Positions 48,381 to 62,652 of a DNA stretch of 64,000 nt are shown here, piece by piece (the stretch's first letter is position 1; each line of letters opens with the position of its first letter). The stretch is taken from positions 1,178,001 through 1,242,000 of the forward strand of contig JANCIK010000009.1 of assembly GCA_028532985.1 (NCBI GenBank), given 5' to 3'. The stretch comes from Stropharia rugosoannulata. Its lineage: Eukaryota; Basidiomycota; Agaricomycetes; Agaricales; Strophariaceae. The translations under genes were made by a program, and so were the position numbers. Under the pieces are notes generated by a model. The model was not told the origin of the DNA. It did not search any database and was given only the letters and a program-made list of their open reading frames with translations.

Positions 48381-50999
48381 TCAGAAGTCGTCGTCTTCCT
48401 CCTCTTCATGCCAATCGATATCGTTTATAGCATTCTCTCCTTCTTCAAACAACTTGTCCAGCCCGGTTAATGTTTCAAGGTATTTCCCGTCATTAAAAGC
48501 TTGTAAAAGTATGGGAAAGCCCTCCTTTTCGTATGCCTGAAGCACCTGTATTTCGAAAAATATATGTGAATAATTTAATCTTGGGCTATTGATGATGCAG
48601 ACGTACTATTTCACTACAGCCAGTACATCTGTCGTACGCTGCTCCGACCAGCGGCATCGTCTTGAATTGCGCAAGGAAACCTCGCAGCTGGTGTGGCACC
48701 TGCCCGAGAACACTGTTCAAGCCGTCTTCGTCATTTGCCTCCGCATTGCTATTCGTGTTGGGTGGTGGAGCGGGGGCATGGTTTCTATCGGCATTTAAGT
48801 TGATGGCTCATATATAAAGTATGCATAAAAGGTGTACCCGTCAGGATGTTGAACTAGCGATGCAAGCAGCTCTACAGCAGTTGCAGCGGCGATGGGCGCA
48901 AGTCCTGGTCTTGTAACGGTGCACATCTGGTCCAGTGTGCGATCTGTCAAAGACTAGTGATACAATATCTCAATAACAGTGTATGAAGCATAAAAAGAAA
49001 TACGACGTACATCGGCAGGAGCAACAATATCATTACAGTAGTAGCATCCCAGTTTCTGGTGAGCCTTACCATCTGCCCCTGTGGACAACGATGAGGCTCT
49101 AGCACCATGTCGCATGACCAAATAAGAATCGAATCCAAGTGCTGCGTTCAGAACTATCTTTATGTGCCAAAATCATTGAGCTCCTGACCGTTTCTCTGGC
49201 TAGAAACCGGCTCACCTTGCCTTTCGCAGCTCCAATCACGGTGGGCAGCCACCTACTCTCTCTTGAGTCCATAAGCAGGAAGATAGCATCGTGTTCGTCT
49301 ATAAGCTTCTCTAATTTCGCCACGTCTGCCTTTGTTTGATTAATGGAGTTAGGACTTGCAGGAATAGGATGACCAGGCATGGGGATCGCTAAGGTGTGGC
49401 CGGTAGCATTCTGAAAATGGTCATGTTAAAAAGTACATTCAATTGGTGCTGATATGGCTCACAATTCCAGGGAAAATCTTCTTCAAACTAGCTGCCGCGC
49501 ATTCGGCCTTAGGTTTGCCCCCATCGAGACAATCCTCAAACTCAAATAGTGGTTGCCTGACGGGATTCGAGAAGGACACTTTTCCCGAATCAACGAAAGT
49601 AATGGTCCGCACTCCCCAGCCCTACATAAACGTTAGCGTCTGCGACGATGGGCGAACCAAGTATATAATTACCATCAAGGCTCGTGCCACGTAGCATCCC
49701 AGTGTACCAGCTCCGAGGAGCAGGCATCGAGTAGAAGACATCTTGTCCAAGTCCAAGGCAGGGAGGATACGCCATCGCATGAGCTTCAGGTTCAGGTCAA
49801 CAGCCTGAGCTGCTAGCCTATCATTCAATAAGCACGCTTCGAAAGACAAACATACAAACAAGCTGATTACCTTGTAGGATCCATCATGGGCGCTAGATCA
49901 GCCATGCGGGGTCCAAGTTTGCCTTGTGGATTCTTCTCCCAGCCCACAGCGGATGGTCGGGGGGCTGTGGCATCCGCACCTGTGGATTCAGTTGAGGCTA
50001 CGCTGAGGAGGCCGACCTGGCTTTTCCACGGAACATTGGGAGAAGATGGAGATTCAGTATCGCGCCATCGCAACACACGGATTGTGGAAGTGGTATCAGG
50101 GTATAATGCACGCAGGTATGCCAGGAGGTTGCGAAGAGGCCACCCAGGATTCAAAGGATCTGAAGATGGGTCCAGGAACGCGATTGTACGTGTACCAGAT
50201 GTTGACGCGTAGAAAGTTTCGTACGACTCGACAGGACCAACAGAGATGCTTCCAGAAGTGTCTTCACGTACGAGGAAGTAAGGGAGTGTCGAGGAAGTGT
50301 TTGATAGTTGGCCATGAATGGAAGAAAGCTAAACTCGCCAACTCAGTCGGCAATCAAGCTTGTTACTTTTTGACTTACCTTCTCTGATCCAAACACATCC
50401 TCCGCACTTTGCCAGCCCTGTTCGTCGATCTCCCAAGCAGGTTTCGACACAAAGGCGGGGAACGCGAACCAGTAGTAGTATTTGTATTTCTTGAGATCTG
50501 CGAATGTGATCAGAAGAAACCGGTTTAGCTGGGAGATGTCCCGCGTCTTCACTACAGCGTCCCAGATCTATTTTACGGTCAGTAACAAGGTGATTGCGCG
50601 GCGATGCACATACGATCTCTGCTTCATGATTGAATAGGGCAGTCTTATCAGCTGCCTTGAACTCTTCGATGGTATTGAAATTTTTAAGTGTGCCAACAGC
50701 GGATACAGATCCATGTGACGGACTTAACGAAACGTTTGGTTTACGGCAAGAACACACACGGAAGACTGAGCCCACCTGTAGTCGACGTCAAATGACTCTG
50801 ACCCGACCGTGATATTGGACGGCAGTGGTATCTCCTTGCCCGACTCTCTATCCTTCACAGTCCTGCCTGCAGAATATGACCCATGAATTGGAACTGATGC
50901 ATCGGAGAGTTTCAACACGTCAATCTTGAGATCTGAAAGTTTATGCCATAGCGCCGGTTGAACCAAAGACGAGAAAGGGGTGAATTGCACGATTGGCAT
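48381..50999 (-). CDS. Autophagy E1-like enzyme Atg7
   Basis: E1-like enzyme that activates Atg8 and Atg12 for lipid and protein conjugation in autophagy. The start at 50999 ([21 protein letters not shown]) is preferred over an upstream in-frame ATG because Atg7 N-termini begin this way. The N-terminal domain continues with [20 protein letters not shown], spliced [47 protein letters not shown] and [10 protein letters not shown]. The adenylation domain has [35 protein letters not shown] (ATP-binding GxGxxG), SNPVRQPLF and [15 protein letters not shown]. Next come [13 protein letters not shown] and the catalytic cysteine in [11 protein letters not shown] (codon 48921-48923). YDRCTGCS completes a probable zinc site. 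The C-terminus is acidic ([10 protein letters not shown]), the usual Atg8-binding tail. Many short introns; no sign of decay. Confidence 0.94.
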
Positions 51000-53900
51000 T
51001 GGGTGACCGTAGGGGTATCGCGTTTCCAAATTTCAGAGGGATCTAATCAAAAGGATAGAAGGGTCAGGTAACGATGTCAAGGAGATATAGAGGCGTAGAA
51101 GAGGATGGACGTTGCGGTCCTAGATGGAGAGAGAAGAGTCAAATAAGCTCAGTTAGATATCTTGCCGACGCATCTTATCTTATCTATATACCCCGTAAGG
51201 CGTACTCATCACCATGACTTGGGGGCTGCCTATTCTCCCGCCACATCGAGAGAGGTCCACAAGGATTAAGAAAATCTTCACAAACTAGGAGACTTAGACC
51301 AGACTATATGGATGAAGATGTGTCAAAATTACTATTGTACTATCTTTATGCCAATAGTTATTAATTTGAAAATGCTTGCGTGTTCTTTGCGTCCTGGCTC
51401 CCGTTCTATTTTACTTAGTTTGATTCAAGTACTTGCATTTACGTGGCTGTATACTCTCCTATGCTCTCATACATCATGGTGGCAGAATACAACGTCTATG
51501 CCCTGAATGTTACGTGTCTTGCCACCGCGGTCAAAAGAGCGATGTCATTAAACGACGCGTATAAATAGCAGTTACGCCCCTGCCACGGATGCCAGCACTT
51601 ATACAGGCGTAAGCACATGCCACCCACCGACTTCAGCAGCACCAGTTTGGAGTTACACCGTCCTAACTCCCACGATTTCTTCCCCACACTGCCAAGCCTT
51701 AGCGATCAGATTTTGGGCGCCATGTTATTTTTAGTCGCGTGCAGCAGCGACTTGGTGAATGCTCTGAAACCAGGTAACGGTCGGACAGCGATGGACGCAG
51801 TTACACGGAATAGGGACACGGTAAGCAGACCCATTTCTCCGACGCAGGATCACGCCGGCTGGACACCAGAGCACACGTATGCAACGCCAGATGCAGAACG
51901 CGGAGAGACAAGTGCCAGGCGAAACCTCGGGTGGGCTGGAGAGCGCGGTTCTGAGCAAAGACGCACAGTTTAGTTACGTGCCAGCACGCCTCGCGGGCTC
52001 GTAATTCCCGTAAGACGGGATATAACAAGCGCTAGAACGTAGCGCAGGCTGACATAAGTAGGCGAGTGTTGACAGGACACACACAGTGGTGGCATCTCCC
52101 TGCGCCGCCTAGCTGAGCTGCGGCTTCAGGATCACTGATGGACGTCCAAAATGCCGGCGGTAACTGCAGCGACGAGTAGCATCCTCGACTCGGCTTACCT
52201 CTGCATGCGCCAGTTCATTTCCTCGACTGCCCAAGACTGCCTAGCGTGATACCCGACTCATGGTGGACAAACCTAGGTGAATTTAGATGTCGAAGCGCGA
52301 GAGGTTTGACAGAGATCATGATACCCCATTCCCAGCCTACGTATCAGTGGCACAGACAGTCTGTACCGGTTGCTGTCCTCGCACTCACGATGCTGCAGTT
52401 AGACTATTCGTGGTGGCCGGTGAAAGCTATTCAAGGCGTCCTGGGAGGGGATTGCACGGCGGGAAAGCTTATTACAAGGTCAATAAATGCCTCTCACCAA
52501 CCTCTGGGGTACTTGGCCCTACTGTCAATGACCTTCTGTTCGGATTTCCCAGCACACAATAGTCAGGTGTGGCGTTCTTCTCGAGTTGACATCATATGGT
52601 ACGAGCCATAAGAGAGCCGCAGCTCCATTCTCTTGTCTTCGTAGTCTGATTTGTAGTACAAGACCAAGTGGAGAGACAGTCCCCCAGAAACGATGCAAGT
52701 TCTTCGGTGACTGCCGAGGTGCGCAGGCAAACTCCGAGGGGCAGACAGCGGGCCCAGTACTGCACCTGTTGGAAATGGCCGAAGAGCGGGTCTCTCCAGC
52801 CATCAGACAATGGAGAATGATGTAGAAGGGATACACGGAGGCTCATGGGTATGATATGGACGTTCTAAAGTTCTGTGAGGTTCTGGAAGGCCAGCACTGG
52901 ACTCGTTAATCGCGCACCTTGTAACGTCGCAGATAATGGATGACCAACGGTTCTCATTGTCCCATGTTTCTCACCCGCGAGGAGTAGATAACATTAACAT
53001 AAGGCGCCTACAGGTACGCGTTAGCTACTCTGCACCACAGCCTTGACGCGGACGCTTTGCGAGAGAAAATTGTGCTAATTAATGACGTCGGGCAAGATAG
53101 TGCGGTACGCACCCATGCATCCCATCATGCAGAGCATATGGGAGTAGCCTTCTCCACCACAAACATACCAGGCTCCAGTGACTGGGGTCTGCTATATTTG
53201 CCTTAGGCTTGTTGTATGTTATGAACATGAAGTGAGCGGGTGGCCATCCGACAACCGAGCCTGCATCGCGGGTGCATGCAGGTAGGTACACATTGATAAT
53301 GGAAGCGAACCGCCGCGAGCGAGCTGGTGGCAGTGGGAAGAAGCTAGTATGAGTATCTGCTTCCCAGCCGAGTTAGACGGACAGCGCATCCGCGCGCTAT
53401 ACTCGAGATCCTGGCAGAGTATGTATGTACAAACTGCTCATCTTGCATGACCAAGTCGCCCTGCACGGAGATTAGAAGGCGCTTCGCCGACAGGCGAAAA
53501 TGAAAGTTCTGATCGAGAAACGCAGAGGATGATCCTGCCCTCCCGACGCTGTTTACCCCATTTCCCTCCGTGTCCGTACGATCGCGACATGGGTATCAGA
53601 ACTTCTTCATCGTAGGTACACACATCTGCACCGCGCCTTCTTCACTATCACAGTATATGGAATGAGGAAGCGTTTATACCCTGGCTCAACACACAATACT
53701 GTGTCTGCATCGAATACGTACTACGCGAATATGGACGCATACCTACGTGTCCCGCAGGGCCGCAGAGCGCGCGGCGGGCGAACTTCGGAGGCTTTGCGAA
53801 GCAGAAGTCAAATTCTAAACATAGCTGACGTTTCTTTCTCTCTCTCAAAAGAAGCAGCAGATCCCTTTCTCCAAAGAGCACTGCATCACGTCGAGGCGTG

Positions 53901-56900
53901 CCAAAAATACACCGCGAGTGTTATTAGTACGGTGCACGCCCCCGGCGTGGATGGCACTGGCCTGGCAGCCGGTGGGGGCGCGCAGCCGCTATCTATGGCA
54001 CTTATCACCCTGAGAGCGCAGATATCCCCACTCGCTATCTTCGCGCCATATCAACATAGCGCGTACGGATATGGGAACCTGTGTGCCGTACACGCGCAAA
54101 AAATAGGCGCGCAACAGGCCTGCACCCGCGATCGGTGCCACCGCGGGCGATGCGTGGTGATATCGAAGGGGGGGCGTATTATCAATCACTTACTTCTGCA
54201 GCCTTCTGCAGCCCGTGTTCTGGCTGCACCCCCGCGTCAGATCCATTGCTGCAGTGCCACGCGCGGGCAGGCTTCTTTTCTTATTCTGTTCTCCACAGAA
54301 CAGAAGCCCAGGCGTCGATTATGTGTATGCACCCTACTACTCTGATCACTGTGGGGGTTCGAGCTTCGCGGACGCGTGTCGATAGACACCGAGGGCCTAT
54401 GCAAGTCCAGCTCGCCGCTGAGCGCATCCAGGGAGGGCTGGAATGTGCGTCATTGGACAGTTTGCGCTTCTCTGAGCTGCTGGATTAATACGAGAAGGCG
54501 AAGTGAGCCAGCGGCGCTGTCCGTCATGACTATAAGTGCGGTACCAGGTAATGCAGTGGGCAACGCTAATGCTGGGCGGCTTAGCTAGGATTATAATTAC
54601 TCCCCAACTGCAGGCGTTGCGTATATCGACGCCAGCATGACGCGTCCGCGGCAGTCCAGGCGCGCCTTGCCACCGCCCTGACTGGGTGAACACGCGGGCC
54701 TGAGCACTGGACAAGTACTTCGAAGCGGGTATATACATACGCCTAGTATTCGCCGTCGATATGTACATATTACAATATATAAAGAACACTCATTACCGCG
54801 CTACTTACACTCAACACCGCCGTGGCGGGGCAGGGTCTGGGCGCCTAATAGCCCGGCTACGCGGCCCGCATGCGGCTTTCCCCACCCCCGCCTCCTGGCA
54901 CAACCCGGCACCGTCACCCGTGCCACGCAATGCCCCATGGCACATACTTACTACCGTCGCTAGCTCCACGCAGCTGGCCTGACTTGCTTTGTGCCGCCGT
55001 ACGCCCGCCCGTGTGCGGTGATGTATATATGTATGCGCTGGATGATAACCATGGCCAGATCTGACACGGAGCGTTATCTGGCCTGTTCATCTCTAACCAC
55101 GCGAGCTGGCCCGCGCCCCGCTTCTGATTTAATTTACCCCCGCGGCGTATGGGCTGGGCTGACGCGGGCGCTGGAAGTGGATAGGCTGGCCGTACACGCG
55201 CGTGCGCGGCGGCCGCGCGGGGGTGCACACATACGAGGTCCTACGGAGTGGGACGAGTATCCCCGAGGTTGTCCCAGCGCGCGCGCGGCCTGAGCCCGAG
55301 CCTATGTATGTAAGCTTACGGGAACGACTCGCGAGCCCCGGGGCACGTGGGACTCGTCACTCCTTTCCCAGCCAACTGAACCGCTTCATGCCGTTGCGTG
55401 GAACCTGCGATGACATACAGTACGTATGTACGATATAATACAATAACGGAAATTCAATTGAGAAATTGAATTGGACACACTCACTTCTTCGGAGTCGCTG
55501 GGGCTATGTGTGAGACTTGAGTGCAGGGCGTGTGGGTGTGCGGGGGCGGGGAGATAATTGAGTGGGGTGGGACCTTGGATATTATTGAATGAATGTCATT
55601 TAGACAATGAAAATGCAGCGGTCCCTGGGACTGCGGGGACGTTGTGTACTTCGTACGTCCCGCAACGGCCAGCACGCGCACGGGTCGAGGAGCATCACTG
55701 CTCCCTACTGCTCCTTACACAAATTACCCTATGTGCTCTTCCTCGAATTCGTGGCTACTCGTCGTGGGGTGGTTCGATGGAGCGTACGGCACGCGCTCAG
55801 GGCCGGGGCATGCACGACTCAGGATCCGTGCCAGGTGCACCAGGATCCGTGGCAGCAGTCAGGGTAAGTTTGGGGTACGCCCGTCTTTATTAGGAATAGG
55901 GAGGGGCTGCATCTGCATCTCAGGCCTCAGGGCCGCACCCGCCCGCCTACCCTGGCGCTGTCGTCGTCGTCAGGCGCCGCTGGGTTGGAATTGGGGGTTA
56001 TTTTCGGACGTCGCCGTGCATCTTGACCTTCCCTCCCTTACCCTGCCACAGGCATTGTGCGGCAGGTGCCAGGCATGATGCTGCGCGGCGGGTCGTGAAA
56101 GTGTGTCAGATTCACTGCTATCATTAAGTTCAGCTATCAATAAGTGAGGTTTGGGGAGTGGCGGCGGAGATGGAATGGACGGGGGTGACTGGTGGCTGAG
56201 AGAGTGCGCAGGTTGCTAAACGTGAACATTCGGAGTCGAGGGGATAGGAGATGCGTATGATAGGAACGAGGTAAAGTAGCACTAGCACTGCTGGACCATA
56301 ATCACCTGCCTGCTGGCCTGCTCACAGAATGTGATTGTATGTACATACCTAGTCGGTTCCACTGAATGGTTCACCTTCAAGTTTTGTCTTCCTATCTCAG
56401 CCGACACCAAAAATTCCCCAAGTCACTACATATCAGAAACTTGTGGACTTGTGAAGGAATGATCATGAATGTATAACATAACATAACCAGACTTCAACGT
56501 CAGTCGACGGCGAAGTCCATTCAGCACCTGAGCCGAGCTGTGCGGCTCGGACCCCGGAGCGGGCTTTACCTGCGCGCTTAAATGATACGCGGCCCTGCAG
56601 GGCTTGCGCTTAATACATACAGTCATGTTAATAGCTGGGCAGGTCCGCCTCCTGGCTACCCTTGTGGTGTGTGCGTGCGCGGGGAAGTTGTCTCTTGGGA
56701 GGTTTCTGGCAGTTTTTTTGGTTCAGCCGGCGGGCGGCGAACTGCGCCCACCGCAGTCGTATGTGTCCGTAACTAGGCGCTTACGCCAGTGCATACACCA
56801 TGACTGCTCCGGCGCCGGCACCGGGAATGCTATGGTTGCGTGATTGTGTGGCACGGTGTCGGTGCGTAATAATAACTGGGTGGTGGTACATATGGTGCCG

Positions 56901-58234
56901 CTGGCGTGATTGAAGGAGCTTGTGATTTACTGGCGACTCAACCCAGCCAGGAGCGAGTATCAGTGGGGTTGCACGTAAATTCAGCATCTACCCCGCAAGT
57001 TGTAATAATAGAACTTGAGGGTAAAATAAACTCGAGCGCCCGTGTTCCATGGGCCATAGCTCGACCCCGCATGCCCCAGCCCCGCAACTGTGGACGTGGC
57101 AATGCGTTTGGGTCAAGCAGAGGAAAGTGAAACGTCGAGACGCCATCATTCCGTGTTTGCCTGTCAGAGTGCGAGCATCAGGCAGTCAATCGGACCCAGT
57201 CAGTCACCCCGGTTCGCGGTGCTACTTGAAGCGTATGATTCAGAGTGTCGCTGATAGCTTGATGGTATGCGCCCCAGTGTGATGAGAATTTGTGGAGCGA
57301 GTCATGATACACAATGCATAGTGGCAGTGGATGCGACTGAGCGTGGCAGCGGAACAGGGAGCGATGATGAGCTGACAGAGTGACACTGATTGGGCGTCCG
57401 GCGCCGTTGGGAGAGTGTGATTGCCTTGAGCAGATACGTGCGACCGCCGCCGGTGTCGGCTAAGAGCGTATCCCACGAGGTGACGCGCGGGGCGGCTCCC
57501 AGCGCTGTGGGTGCATATAGGGCAGACAACGGGGTTGTTTGTTGGTTGCCACATGTGATAATTGGACGTATTATTAGAAGAAAGGGGCTGGTACAGCCCG
57601 CTGGGATGGCGCAGTTCCCAGATGCAGACGGAGGCGGGGTTCGAAGAGGACATTAGCCTGCGCGTGGGCGCGGAAAAGGAAGCGGAAGGGCAGGAGCGCA
57701 TTGACTAAGAAGCTTCGCGGGAAGGTGCCGGCGCCAGGGGCCGTGGAGCAACGGGAGTGCGTGGTGCGCGTCGTTTGCGCCCAAGCCCGGACGCGCCTGG
57801 GCTGGCGGGCGCGGCTGTTTCCAGAGTGCCGGGGACGGCAGGGCGGCGGGGGTGTGCAGGGCGTCGGGCGCGCTGGTGCGTTTGGAGTGGAGATGGAGCG
57901 CCGGGCTGTCGGTTGGACCCCAGACCCCAGATTAGGTCTGGTCGAGGGGGCGAGGAGACATCTGGATCAGTGTGGGGATTGCCGGGGTGGGCTGGCTCGG
58001 GGTGGGTGCCGGAAGCAGCGATGGCAGGGATCGATGGGGGCGGTGTGCCGGGTGAGGCGATCGGCGTGTGTAAAGGCGAGCCGGGCCGTGGGGGCGGTTC
58101 GTCCGCGGGGCAGCGGTTCGGAATGCGGGGTTCGCAAGGATTTTTTATTTTGAGTAGGAGACCCCACAGGCGGGCATTCCCCGGACACTTGCCCTCTCTT
58201 ATAGACTGCCACCACTGCTCGCTGGCCACACACC
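51000..58234. other. 7.2-kb region without a recognisable gene, upstream of creA
   Basis: The sequence becomes GC-rich toward 58 kb, with long CpG-rich runs (for example 54.8-55.3 kb, 57.7-58.2 kb). The ORFs up to about 297 codons (57705-58598 minus, 53662-54345 plus, 57701-58153 plus) are rich in Arg/Pro/Gly/Ala and look like products of GC content. No splice-connected family domain was found on either strand. It may hold long regulatory DNA or non-coding transcripts for the repressor gene; this is inference. Confidence 0.45.
57918..57987. promoter_or_regulatory. Cluster of CreA-type (SYGGRG) sites upstream of creA
   Basis: CTGGGG on the minus strand at 57918-57923 and 57925-57930 (a direct ACCCCAG repeat), GTGGGG at 57972-57977 and CCGGGG at 57982-57987; another (GTGGGG, minus) lies at 58162-58167. 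These fit the CreA/Mig1 consensus and sit 70-320 bp before the start codon, so autoregulation is possible. High GC content makes chance matches likely. Confidence 0.35.
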
Positions 58235-60532
<2,298 letters not shown>

Positions 60533-61449
60533 TTTTTTGTCGTCGCCATGCTTTTTCCTTGTCTTGCCTCTTCCCTGCACGGCTCAACCCATCTCTAAGC
60601 CCGCCCTCTACCTACCTCTCCATCTCTGTCGCCCCCACCATCTTATATATCCCGCCCAGACGGGATGTCGCGGACGCATACACCCTAGAGTATGTCGTGC
60701 CACCCATCGTAATCAATAAAAGAAATAATCAGCAAACACCATAGACTCCGCATAGATCTCCTCTCATCCCGTCTCTCTTCTACCCATCCCACTGTGTCTG
60801 TGTCCGTGCCCATCCATCCCTGGTCCTGGTTCGTTCAATGTACTCGTACCCATGTCCACCCTGCTCCGCTGTATGACGACCACCCCATCGCCGCCCTCCG
60901 TCTTCCTACTCCTCCCACACCCGCTCAAGGACCTATCACATGAACGAACAGAGGTCAACCACAACCACGCGTGCTGAACGAAAGCCATGAAGGAAGGAAG
61001 GAAGGAAGGTTACTTATTATATGCACATACATACACACATGGTTCGACCAGCCGCTCCCGTTTTTTCTGCTTGCCTCTTACCCCCGCTCGATCGCCCTTT
61101 TCTCTGTCCATCATCACCGCCACTATCGTCTACCTCTTCCTCCGCCGCCTGCCGCCTATGGGCCGGCGCCCACCCGCCTCCTCCTCACCTCCGCCTATAC
61201 ATCCATTTACATGCCCCGCTCCGTCCCGTCCTGTACCGCGTTCCTCGCTCCTGGCTCCCGGTTCCACATCACGCCGTCCCATCCCAATCCCAATCCACCC
61301 ATCTCATTCATCTCATGACCACGCCTCGCCCATATCCCATAGACTTACCTTAGACTCTGCAGTTGCTTAGCGCGCATGCCGTTGCCTATTCCTACCCTAT
61401 GGTGCGGCTGCCGCTGACGGACTCGTATCCTGCACTAATAATTATATAC

Positions 61450-61690
61450 GTATGGTTCTTCCTTCTTTCCTTTCTTTCCTTCTTTTTTTCTTTCGTTTAT
61501 TAGCTACCTGCCCTTACATATATCAATCATCGTATGCATATGCTCCGCCCCTGCCCTGGCCGGCGGTGCATCGTCGTCGTGGTCCTTCCTCTCTTTCTTA
61601 TTTTTTCTTTTCTTTTATTTTCTTCTTTTTCCTGATTGATTTGTTCTCTATCTTTTATTCTCTCTTTTTCTTTTTTTCTTTCTCTCTAGT
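61450..61690. repeat. Pyrimidine-rich low-complexity tract
   Basis: Long T/C-dominated stretch with CTTT and TTCC runs on the plus strand. Such CT-rich tracts often precede fungal transcription start sites, but no gene follows within the window. May be simple-sequence expansion. Confidence 0.6.
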
Positions 61691-62599
61691 CCGGTATATA
61701 CATACATACATGCGTACTTACACCCCATACTACAACATAGACTGGCCTTGATTGATCGATTGTATGCATGATCTCGGATGCTATGAGTGTGATTTTTTTT
61801 TTAAGAGAGAGAGTCCACATAGTGGTTGCCAATCCTCCTTCTTTCTACCTTCTGAAAATATAAAATCCACAGTAACTCACATCGCCATTCCGAAAAATCT
61901 GCAATTCCTGTGACTAGTGTATGTACAATGTTCGGAAACTTTCAAGACCTGACATCGATTATCTGAGGACTCGGAGAGGAGTTGGTTCGCTATATTCTCG
62001 GTGGAATTGGGTATCTAGGACGTGCGCGCGTGTGCGTGGCTGGAAAGATGGGTGTATTTATTGTATGGGGTGTAAAATGCCAATGTTTCAACGTTTGAAA
62101 GGTCAACTCTCAATTCAAAACTTTCTTCGACGTTATGCTATTGATATTTTGACAACACTCGATCGACTCGTGTACATTGTTTTGGGGGTTATGTCCTTTG
62201 CCCTCTGCCTTCCTTTCTGTCTGCCGACAGGCACAGTGGACTAGGGCTTGAGGGCAAAGGGTTTGGCTGGCTCTGCTGTTATGCTGTACATGTACGAGTT
62301 GCATTGCGGACTGTAGTAGTACTATGTGCACGCCTTCGATCGTGTCGTTTGGCTCCTCGGCGCCTGGTGCTGTGGTGTGGAGTGTTGCATTACATTACGA
62401 GTGAACTGGCTGGCTGACCGAGTTGGTTGTCGCGGCAGCAGAAAAGAAGCGACGCTGTGCGCCCGAGTAGAGTAGAATTATTGCCAGGACTCGGGAATGA
62501 TGTCACGCGGTCCAGGTGGTGGTGGACGTGCTCTGCAATGGGCGCTTGGAGGCGCTTAAGTGTTCTTGGGTTGTTGGCACGGCACATAGCACTACATAC

Positions 62600-62652
62600 T
62601 ACCCAATGTAGCAGATACCCAAAGTAGCAGGTACCCAAAATGTAAGTAGCAG
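62600..62652. repeat. Three tandem 16-bp repeats
   Basis: TACCCAATGTAGCAGA, TACCCAAAGTAGCAGG and a third copy with a five-base insertion (TACCCAAAATGTAAGTAGCAG). No function evident. Confidence 0.75.

Noticed and set aside
53662..54345. 227-codon plus-strand ORF
   Set aside because: No signal peptide, no motif, no neighbouring exons; it lies in a GC-rich region where long chance ORFs are common.
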